Positions 1 through 5,566 of a stretch of DNA of 6,483 nucleotides are shown here, piece by piece. Every line of letters begins with the position of its first letter. Position 1 is the first letter of the stretch. The translations under genes were made by a program, and so were the position numbers. Under the pieces are notes generated by a model that was given only the letters and a program-made list of their open reading frames with translations, was not told the origin of the DNA and did not search any database. The DNA is from Planctomycetaceae bacterium (GTDB lineage: Bacteria; Planctomycetota; Planctomycetia; Planctomycetales; Planctomycetaceae): positions 1 to 6,483 of the forward strand of contig JALQWE010000217.1 in NCBI GenBank assembly GCA_023258825.1, given 5' to 3'.

Positions 1-326
<326 letters not shown>

Positions 327-330
327 TTTC

Positions 331-355
331 TTACCATCGACTAACGTCATGGTAA
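331..355 (+). repeat. Inverted repeat in the 16S trailer
   Basis: TTACCAT (331-337) and ATGGTAA (349-355) form a perfect 7-bp inverted repeat around an 11-base loop. It begins 12 bases after the expected mature 16S end and before the terminator. As RNA it would be a small hairpin in the trailer, possibly a processing or 3'-end-protection element. It has no U-tract, so it is not itself an intrinsic terminator. Its function is inferred from position only. The longer stem that usually pairs 16S leader and trailer cannot be judged because the leader is outside the window. Confidence 0.45.
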
Positions 356-404
356 CCATCACGATCTAGGTCAAAAACCGCTCACAACTCAATCTGTTTA
401 TATT

Positions 405-440
405 AAAGAGGCGATCAGCTTGCTGGTCGCCTCTTTTTTT
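405..440 (+). terminator. Strong intrinsic terminator after 16S rRNA
   Basis: A near-perfect hairpin has a 5' arm at 405-418 and a 3' arm at 423-436. It pairs AAAGAGGCGATCAG with CTGGTCGCCTCTTT across a CTTG tetraloop, with one G-T wobble. The 3' arm runs into an unbroken run of seven T (434-440). GC-rich stem, short loop and T-run are the textbook rho-independent arrangement on the + strand. The A-rich 5' foot extends pairing into the T-run. It lies about 90 bases after the mature 16S end with no gene between, so it ends a transcript containing only 16S at this side. Confidence 0.93.
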
Positions 441-708
441 GCGCGCTCATTGCCGTTTGGCGCTGATATCAATCACAAACTTAGTCACGCCTCCCACTGC
501 ACTACAGCTGGTACGGACCGGGCCGATATACTCTCGAGTTTCCCCGCGAAACAGCGGAATTGGATGAGGCAGTTTGATTCGATCTGAAGTCTGTCTTCAA
601 TTGTGCGTTCACTGCGGATAGCCGTCGTTGGTATTGTCCCCGGTGGTGTCCTCCAGGCAGTCACTCAGCATTTTCTACTCCGCCACACTTTTCTGCTCGG
701 AGCTGCCC
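441..708. other. Intergenic stretch, no gene recognised
   Basis: These 268 bases lie between the rRNA terminator and the first protein gene. I see no tRNA fold, no repeat of note and no convincing small gene. A reading frame in phase with the following gene is open from 628, but its first 27 residues look like non-coding sequence and it lacks a ribosome binding site. A TATACT hexamer at 527-532 resembles a -10 element but has no acceptable -35 partner. A weak 5-bp inverted repeat (TGAAG/CTTCA) lies at 585-599. The promoter of the downstream gene is probably in here but cannot be placed by eye. Confidence 0.5.
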
Positions 709-1170
709 ATGTCCGTGCGTGCCGTGGTCGTTTTTCTGCTCTCATTTTTTCTGCTCGGTTTGAGTCTGTTCGGCTGCATCGTCACGATGTGGTTCAGTGG
801 CGGATCTGCTTTTGCATTCGAAGGAAATGGACCAGAAGCCAGCATCGGCTGGGTCTTTGGCATGCTGTTTGGCTGTTTCGTGGGAAGCTGGGCTGCGGGG
901 ATGGTTGGCCGTTTGGTCGTCGGGCGGAACGGTTCGAATTCGCTCCGAGCGACGACAGCTGCGGTCGTGTTGTTTCTGATGTTCAATATGCTTGCACGAG
1001 GGATGCAGGGGCCCGTATCTTTGCCCGAGGGAAAAGGCGTGGCCGATCTGACGTTTTCGGAAGCTGGGGACTATGCCGTGACCCCACTTTGGTATTTTCC
1101 GTTGGCTTTTGCCGCGTGTGCCGGTGGGCTCAGACTGTCCAGTGTCTCGCGAGACCGCGCCATGAGGTAG
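709..1170 (+). CDS. Small four-helix membrane protein of unknown function
   Basis: I do not recognise the family. The 153-residue product is strongly hydrophobic. Likely membrane segments are at about residues 5-29 (AVVVFLLSFFLLGLSLFG core), 45-70 (glycine-rich, WVFGMLFGCFVGSWAAG), 81-96 (short) and 124-143 (ending FAACAGG). A polar loop with several acidic residues, about 97-122, lies between helices 3 and 4. Helices 2 and 4 are rich in small residues, which suits close helix packing, but no catalytic or transport motif is visible. The start at 709 is preferred because GGAG at 699-702 sits six bases upstream and the first helix follows directly. The frame is open to an ATG at 628, but that would add a poor 27-residue leader. 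The gene stands alone between the 16S terminator and a convergent regulator gene. The hydrophobic pattern argues for a real gene; function is unknown. Confidence 0.7.
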   Translation: MSVRAVVVFLLSFFLLGLSLFGCIVTMWFSGGSAFAFEGNGPEASIGWVFGMLFGCFVGSWAAGMVGRLVVGRNGSNSLRATTAAVVLFLMFNMLARGMQGPVSLPEGKGVADLTFSEAGDYAVTPLWYFPLAFAACAGGLRLSSVSRDRAMR

Positions 1171-1248
1171 CGGTGTTCGGGTCGCGGTTGGAATGAAGAA
1201 GCCGCGCTCACTGCGGGTCTTTGAATTTCTCGTTTTTGCGTCACCAGA

Positions 1249-1282
1249 GGCATTGTGTGATGCCGTGGCGTTGGGAAACGCC
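1249..1282. terminator. Two tandem hairpins between convergent genes (possible two-way terminator)
   Basis: GGCAT/ATGCC pairs around a six-base loop (1249-1264). It is followed two bases later by GGCGTT/AACGCC around a GGGA loop (1267-1282). They sit between the stop of the membrane-protein gene (1170) and the stop of the EIIA-fusion gene (1305), where transcripts from both strands should end. Neither hairpin has a real T-run on either side; the nearest on the - strand side is a run of five A at 1233-1237 read as CAAAAACG in the + strand complement. A terminator role is therefore only suggested by placement. Confidence 0.3.
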
Positions 1283-1304
1283 GATTTGTCCCGGGGCGGC
1301 GCCG

Positions 1305-2021
1305 CTATGGTGTTCGAAAGGTAGCCAATTCCGCGTCAGCTTTGAGGATCAGCGCCCTGGCAGAAGTACTATCCGGGGTGTTTCTCAGCTGTTCGACAAA
1401 ATCGGGCTGATGCAGCAGGCGGCCAAGACGGGCCAGGATTTGAAGGTGTGTGCGCGAGTCACGGGCCAGAACGAGGAAGAACATGTCGGTCGTTGAGCGG
1501 CGTGGACCACCGAAATGGATCCCGGAAAGTGTTCGCCCGAAGGCGACGACGGATTGTCCAAGGGCTTCGGGAAGCGGATTTCTCGGATGTGGTATCGCGA
1601 CTCCGGTTTCGAATGCGGTCGACATGATGTCTTCACGTTCCCGCGTGGCCCTGAGGATCGCGGTCGGGTCCCAGACTTGCCATGTTCTGCCGGCTACTTC
1701 GACCAATTCCTGAAGGACGGAGGGTTTGGTGCCGGCATCGAGGGGGACCTGGCAGGTTTCCGGGGGAAGAACCGCCTCGAGGCCGGCGTGTTTTTCCAGT
1801 TCTTCTGAATTCTGGGAGGACTCCAGCTGGGCGAGTTGCTGTTCATCCAGTTCTCGCAGGTCCTGTTCCAGCCAGTGCGTAAGTTCAGTTTCGTTGAATC
1901 TCCATTCTCCAGCGATGCGTCGGCCCGGGATAATTCCTCGCTGCACTTGTTTTTCGACAATGCGTCGGTCTCGACCGAGCCGCAGGACCAGTTCATCGAG
2001 GGTCAGGTATTCTCGTGACAT
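1305..2021 (-). CDS. Excisionase-type helix-turn-helix protein fused to a PTS EIIA domain
   Basis: The 238-residue product has two parts. Residues about 4-52 match the excisionase/MerR-like DNA-binding fold: LTLDELVLRLGRDRRIVEKQV as the helix-turn-helix, then RGIIPGRRIAGEWRF as the wing and a final LTHWLE helix. An acidic, glutamine-rich linker (about 53-95) leads to a fructose/nitrogen-type EIIA domain (about 100-235). In that domain GVAIPHPR places the phospho-accepting histidine at His145, as in GVAIPHG of PtsN. FFLVLARDSRTHLQILARLGRLL (about 181-203) is the second conserved EIIA block. The domains suggest a cytoplasmic regulator whose DNA binding responds to phosphorylation by a PTS phosphocarrier; that coupling is inference. 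No EI, HPr, EIIB or EIIC gene is nearby. The start at 2021 is chosen because the helix-turn-helix begins at once; no strong ribosome binding site precedes it. The gene is transcribed away from the sigma factor. Confidence 0.9.
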   Translation of the reverse strand: MSREYLTLDELVLRLGRDRRIVEKQVQRGIIPGRRIAGEWRFNETELTHWLEQDLRELDEQQLAQLESSQNSEELEKHAGLEAVLPPETCQVPLDAGTKPSVLQELVEVAGRTWQVWDPTAILRATREREDIMSTAFETGVAIPHPRNPLPEALGQSVVAFGRTLSGIHFGGPRRSTTDMFFLVLARDSRTHLQILARLGRLLHQPDFVEQLRNTPDSTSARALILKADAELATFRTP

Positions 2022-2539
2022 GGAAGGGATTCCGTGAGCGTGTTGAGATCAGTTCGTCAGGCAGCAGTATTCAATACGGCCTGGAGGAAATGTCTGGAAG
2101 ATTGTCTGCTGCGAGCGAAAACAGGGTGCAGGTTGATTTTTTTGCTCAGACCGTCCGTGATGTCGGGTTCCCGATTTGGGTTTCGGGTGTTCACGCGAGC
2201 GTTTTCCGGGGTCAGGGCAGTTCAGCGCGTCGGGAATTCCTTCGGGGATTCTTTGGCTTCGCCGGGAGAAGTCGGATTTTTTGATTGGCAGTTATTTGAG
2301 TTGAGTGTGACCTATCGGGGAAAGGCATACTGGTGCAGATTCTTTGTACCGTGGAAGGTGTCCGGGTAAGATCTATACGGTGGTGAAATTCCCGCACATG
2401 GGAGTCTGGTGTGGGGGCCTGCTTGCGGGGTAAGCCGGCGCGAGGGGCAGTTGGCAGTGAAACAGTGGGAGAGCTTCGATCTCGCCGGGGAGTTACGGAG
2501 CCATTGGCGTCAGTTCTTTTGGTTGAGGCGGAATCGCGA
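2022..2539. other. Divergent intergenic region between the EIIA-fusion and sigma-factor genes
   Basis: These 518 bases should carry the promoters of both divergent genes. Open frames crossing it have arginine/serine-rich or unrelated compositions on both strands and look non-coding; no tRNA is seen. Structures visible are a short palindrome GTATTCAATAC (2067-2077), about 46 bases before the EIIA-fusion start; a TCGGG/CCCGA repeat (2163-2174); and a hairpin with a TTCG loop (2234-2251), followed further on by six T (2277-2282). TTGAGT at 2301-2306 and CATACT at 2326-2331 are poor promoter-like hexamers 19 bases apart. No confident promoter can be named. The frame of the sigma gene is open back to 2411, so a longer protein is not excluded. 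Confidence 0.5.
2234..2251 (+). other. Stable hairpin with a cTTCGg tetraloop in the sigma-factor upstream region
   Basis: GAATTCC (2234-2240) pairs with GGGATTC (2245-2251) across a TTCG loop, giving a 7-bp stem with one T-G wobble. The C(UUCG)G loop is among the most stable RNA tetraloops. The stem is followed by only three T, while a run of six T comes 26 bases later (2277-2282) after a weaker CTTC/GAAG stem (2257-2271). It lies about 290 bases before the sigma-factor start, so it could belong to a long leader, end a short transcript, or be chance. No gene on the + strand immediately upstream needs a terminator here. Confidence 0.3.
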
Positions 2540-3163
2540 ATGGCAGATTCGGAAGCAGACAGCGAGTTGCTGGCGGGGGTCGCGCGTGGAGACCAGCGGG
2601 CTTTGGCGGAGTTGTTTTCGCAGCACCGAGACCGGCTCTGGCGGATGGTGACATTCCGCATGGATCCTCGTCTGCATGGTCGTGTTGACGCGGATGATGT
2701 GTTGCAGGAAGCGTGGTTGGCGGCGGTTCAGCGGATTGACAGTTTTCTGGTGGACGCTTCGCGGTCAATTTTCGTGTGGTTCCGACTGATTACCTGCCAG
2801 ACCCTGGTGGATATTCACAGGCGTCATATCGGGGCTCAGAAGAGAAGTGCTGGTCATGAGTTTTCAATCGATCAGGGTTGGTCGACATCCTCGACATCCT
2901 CGTCGCTCTCGTTTCATCTGCTTGACCAACTGACGACTCCCAGTGAAGCGGCATTTCGCCAGGAGTTGACTCAGAAACTGCATGAAGCTTTGCATGGGAT
3001 GCGGGATCTGGACAGGGAGGTGCTGGCTTTGCGGCACTTTGAGCAACTGACCAATCGAGAGTCTGCGCAGGTTCTGGGGATTTCAGAGCAGGCTGCCAGC
3101 GATCGCTACGTGCGTGCTCTGACACGCTTGCGAACAGTGATGAAACCATCGCCAGAGAATTGA
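2540..3163 (+). CDS. ECF-type RNA polymerase sigma factor (sigma-70 family)
   Basis: The 207-residue protein has the two-domain ECF layout and would direct RNA polymerase to a specific promoter set. Region 2 spans about residues 8-102, with DADDVLQEAWLAA (50-62) as the core-binding helix and SIFVWFRLITCQTLVDIHRR (76-95) in the -10 recognition part. A serine/threonine-rich linker (about 114-124) follows. Region 4 spans about 145-200; REVLALRHFEQLTNRESAQV and LGISEQAASDRYVRALTRLR form the -35-binding helix-turn-helix. The DADDVLQEA and LDREVLALRHFEQL wording is typical, from memory, of ECF factors abundant in planctomycetes. The start at 2540 fits the usual ECF length and has GAGGCGGA at 2525-2532 upstream; the frame is open to 2411 but that extension is not sigma-like. 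No anti-sigma factor or protein kinase adjoins it, so its control is not visible. It ends 7 bases from the end of the convergent enzyme gene. Confidence 0.94.
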   Translation: MADSEADSELLAGVARGDQRALAELFSQHRDRLWRMVTFRMDPRLHGRVDADDVLQEAWLAAVQRIDSFLVDASRSIFVWFRLITCQTLVDIHRRHIGAQKRSAGHEFSIDQGWSTSSTSSSLSFHLLDQLTTPSEAAFRQELTQKLHEALHGMRDLDREVLALRHFEQLTNRESAQVLGISEQAASDRYVRALTRLRTVMKPSPEN

Positions 3164-3170
3164 GAGCAGG

Positions 3171-4481
3171 TCACTGCAGTCGTGATGAGCGATATCCGGG
3201 GTGATTTGGATCGAACAGTTCCGGTAACCATCGTGCGCCAATTCCGTGTCGTGCGGGCAGCGGGAGGGTTCCGTTTGTCACTTCAATTTTCTGATCCACG
3301 AGCAGTGGATACAGAGTTGTGAGGTGGGCGCGGACGGTTTCCTGAAACGTCACGCCAGTGTTTGATGCCGTGACATGCATGCCGGCCAGCAGGGTGAACG
3401 GTCCGGTGCAATCGTGCATCAGCGTGGGGACATTATAAACCTGTGACAGCTCTGCGATGCGTCGGCTGGCTGAGATTCCGCCGACCCATGTGGGGTCAAT
3501 CATGATGTAATCTGCGGCGTTTGCATCGAGGGCCTGTTTGTAGCTGTCGATGGTGACCAGCATTTCACTGACGGCGACAGGTACGGAGATCTGCGAGCGA
3601 AACGCGGCCATGGCGTGGATGGAGTCCGGGCGGAGAATATCCTCCAGCCAGAGTGGCTTGATTGCCGTCATGGCATTGGCAATTCTTCTGGCAGCCGCGA
3701 GTGAGAAGAAGCCGTGTCCGTCCAGCATCAGTTCGATGGAGTCACCAACGCGATTTCGAATTCGCTCGAAGGGCGCGAGTCCTTCGCGAAGATCAGCAGG
3801 CGACACAAACTGACCTCCGGACCTGCGGTAGACTGCATCAAAGGACCAGAGTTTCATGGCCTTGTAACCGAGGGAGATCAGTTCCTCGGCGAGTTCTTCC
3901 GGTTGATTCAGGCTGGCCCAATTGTCCTCAAGGGGACCGGGTTGTCCGGGGTCACCGTGACCAGGCCATCCGGATGCTGAGGGGGTGCGACGGTTTGAGC
4001 GACCGTAGAAGGGGCCACCGCTGCTGTTGTAAACAGGGATTGTATCTCGAACGGGACCACCGAGTAATTTCCAGACTGGCGCGTTCAGAAGTTGTCCGGA
4101 GATATCCCAGAGTGCCAGATCGACCGCTGAAAGTGCTCGTAATTCCGCACCAGTACCGCCAAATGCGGTCATGCGTTCGTAGAGGAACCGCCAGTGGCTT
4201 TCAATCGCCGTCGCGTCACTTCCAAGTAGTCGCGGGGCGAAGAAATCATGAATGACAGCGGCGGCTGCAGTGGGGATGTAATAGGTTTCACCGTGGCCGA
4301 TCACCGGAACTCCGCCAACGGAGCCGGCATCGGTGTGGATGCGCAGTGCCAGCAGCCCTGGCATGACATCATGGGGAATCACGGTTTCCAGTTGAACGAT
4401 GCGTGGTCCGCGCTGGTAAGCGTGTTCCTGTGTTGGTCCGGAAGCACGCTTCAACAACGAAGAGTCAACGTTTGTGGTCAT
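3171..4481 (-). CDS. Enolase-superfamily enzyme, mandelate racemase / acid-sugar dehydratase type
   Basis: The 436-residue protein has the N-terminal capping domain (about 28-145, with ELRALSAVDLALWDISGQ and KLLGGPVRD) and then the (beta/alpha)7-beta barrel. Metal ligands appear at the expected strand ends: Asp254 (LMLDGHG), Glu280 (LWLEDI) and Glu306 (VAVSE). His256 gives an Asp-x-His motif as in galactonate dehydratase. Asp329 (MIDPTWVGG) and His356 (LMHDCTGP) resemble the Asp/His acid-base pair, and Glu381 (FQETV) matches the last barrel-strand glutamate. AMKLWSFD (208-215) occupies the second-strand position. These suggest Mg-dependent dehydration of a sugar acid by proton abstraction beside the carboxylate; the substrate cannot be named. 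A glycine/proline-rich insertion (about 155-190) sits between the first and second barrel strands. The start at 4481 gives normal family length but has no clear ribosome binding site. The gene lies 89 bases after the glycosyltransferase gene on the same strand. Confidence 0.92.
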   Translation of the reverse strand: MTTNVDSSLLKRASGPTQEHAYQRGPRIVQLETVIPHDVMPGLLALRIHTDAGSVGGVPVIGHGETYYIPTAAAAVIHDFFAPRLLGSDATAIESHWRFLYERMTAFGGTGAELRALSAVDLALWDISGQLLNAPVWKLLGGPVRDTIPVYNSSGGPFYGRSNRRTPSASGWPGHGDPGQPGPLEDNWASLNQPEELAEELISLGYKAMKLWSFDAVYRRSGGQFVSPADLREGLAPFERIRNRVGDSIELMLDGHGFFSLAAARRIANAMTAIKPLWLEDILRPDSIHAMAAFRSQISVPVAVSEMLVTIDSYKQALDANAADYIMIDPTWVGGISASRRIAELSQVYNVPTLMHDCTGPFTLLAGMHVTASNTGVTFQETVRAHLTTLYPLLVDQKIEVTNGTLPLPARHGIGARWLPELFDPNHPGYRSSRLQ

Positions 4482-4518
4482 AGGGAAGTACTTCTGGGGG
4501 GGTGTCCGGAACAGCTGA

Positions 4519-4534
4519 ATCAGCAGCTGCTGAT
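4519..4534. promoter_or_regulatory. Perfect 16-bp palindrome upstream of the dehydratase-like gene (candidate operator)
   Basis: ATCAGCAGCTGCTGAT is its own reverse complement over all 16 bases. It lies 37 bases before the enzyme's start codon, in the 89-base gap after the glycosyltransferase gene. A half-similar CAGCTG at 4512-4517 lies beside it. Such symmetric sites are typical of dimeric repressors of sugar-acid genes, for example the GntR or LacI families, but no regulator of these families is in the window. As RNA it could fold as a 6-bp hairpin with an AGCT loop; no T-run follows on either strand, so a terminator is less likely. Function is inferred. Confidence 0.45.
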
Positions 4535-4570
4535 CGTGTCTTTCAGTGGTGAGTACAGGTCACCGAGGAT

Positions 4571-5566
4571 TCATTTCGGGCTGGTTCGTTCGCGTACACT
4601 GAAGCCGTCACCGGGTCTTTCCGTGGACGCCACGAGCAGTTCTGCTAACAGTCCGAGTGAGAGGGCCTGACCACCGAGCAGGATGGCAGCGATGGAATAG
4701 GCCAGAAGCGGTCGATTGCCGATTGCCTCGAGGGGTACTGCGCCAACTCGCATGAGGATCCACAGGCTGCTGAGATAGCTGAGCCCGGCGAGCCCGAGGA
4801 GAAACAACGTCATCCCGATACCGCCGAGGGCGTGGAGTGGTCGACGACTGAAGCTGGTGAGGAACTTTACGGTGAACAGATCGAGCAGTCCTCGCAGGAA
4901 TCGCCTCACTCCGTATTTGGAGTGTCCGTGCTGACGGGGGCGATGATGAACGGGGACTTCCGCCACGCGAAAACCCCGAGCATCGGCGAGTACCGGAATA
5001 AATCGGTGAAGCTCTCCGTAGATACGAATCTCGGCTGCGACGGAAGAGCGGAAGAGTTTCAGGCCACAGTTGTGATCATGCAGACGGACTCCGGTCATCG
5101 CTCCGACGAGCCAGTTGAAGACCTTGCTGGGGTACACCTTGTGCCACGGGTCCAGCCGACGTTGTTTCCAGCCGTTGACCACATCATAACCCTCATTCAG
5201 CTTGCCCAGCATGGTCTGGAATTCCGCGGGATCATCCTGCAGATCCGCATCCAGCATCAGAATGAGTTCTCCCCTGGCCTCCAGTATCCCTGCGGTCAGA
5301 GCGGCGGCTTTGCCGAAGTTCCGCCGCAGTCGAATACCGGCGACGCTGGAAAATGTTTCGGAAAGGCGGAGGATCACATTCCAGGAGTTGTCCGTGGATC
5401 CGTCATCGATCATCAGGATCTGCAGGGGGCCAGCGACTGTGCCGACTCCGGCCATGAGTTCATCCACGAGTTGTGGCAGGCTGGCCTGTTCGTTGAAGAC
5501 CGGGACGATGACGGAAACGGACGGGCCCTGTGGCGACTGCGTGGTGTGATTTGGTGGATTGGTCAT
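4571..5566 (-). CDS. Family 2 glycosyltransferase with two C-terminal membrane helices (GtrB/ArnC/DPM1-like)
   Basis: The 331-residue protein carries the GT2 GT-A fold (about 16-235). Motifs in order are VPVFNE (21-26), DDGSTDNSW (54-62) for nucleotide-sugar binding, RRNFGKAAALTAG (81-93), DADLQDDP (106-113) with the metal-binding DxD, HNCGLKLFR (165-173) and RQHGHSKYG (211-219). Two hydrophobic hairpin helices follow (about 245-272 and 287-312). This layout is that of polyprenyl-phosphate glycosyltransferases, which move a sugar from a nucleotide donor onto a lipid phosphate at the cytoplasmic face of the membrane. Donor sugar and acceptor are not readable from sequence. Length is usual for the group. 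Its ATG overlaps the stop of the ExbB-like gene (shared ATGA, 5563-5566) and has no strong ribosome binding site, so translation is probably coupled. Lipid-linked sugar supply for envelope glycans or protein glycosylation is an inference. Confidence 0.94.
   Translation of the reverse strand: MTNPPNHTTQSPQGPSVSVIVPVFNEQASLPQLVDELMAGVGTVAGPLQILMIDDGSTDNSWNVILRLSETFSSVAGIRLRRNFGKAAALTAGILEARGELILMLDADLQDDPAEFQTMLGKLNEGYDVVNGWKQRRLDPWHKVYPSKVFNWLVGAMTGVRLHDHNCGLKLFRSSVAAEIRIYGELHRFIPVLADARGFRVAEVPVHHRPRQHGHSKYGVRRFLRGLLDLFTVKFLTSFSRRPLHALGGIGMTLFLLGLAGLSYLSSLWILMRVGAVPLEAIGNRPLLAYSIAAILLGGQALSLGLLAELLVASTERPGDGFSVRERTSPK

Noticed and set aside
603..1196. A 197-codon + strand frame overlapping the small membrane-protein gene.
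   Set aside because: Its product is rich in Arg, Cys and Trp with no hydrophobic pattern. The overlapping frame gives four clean membrane helices and has a ribosome binding site.
1296..1305. GCGGCGCCGC palindrome at the end of the EIIA-fusion gene.
   Set aside because: It is a short GC-only palindrome with no loop and no T-run; probably chance in GC-rich DNA.
2301..2331. TTGAGT and CATACT as a promoter for the sigma gene.
   Set aside because: The spacing is 19 bases, CATACT is a weak -10, and many equally good pairs occur by chance; not worth a feature call.
2212..2661. A 149-codon - strand frame crossing the divergent region and the start of the sigma gene.
   Set aside because: The product is rich in Arg, Ser and Pro without any motif, and it overlaps the sigma-factor coding region antisense.
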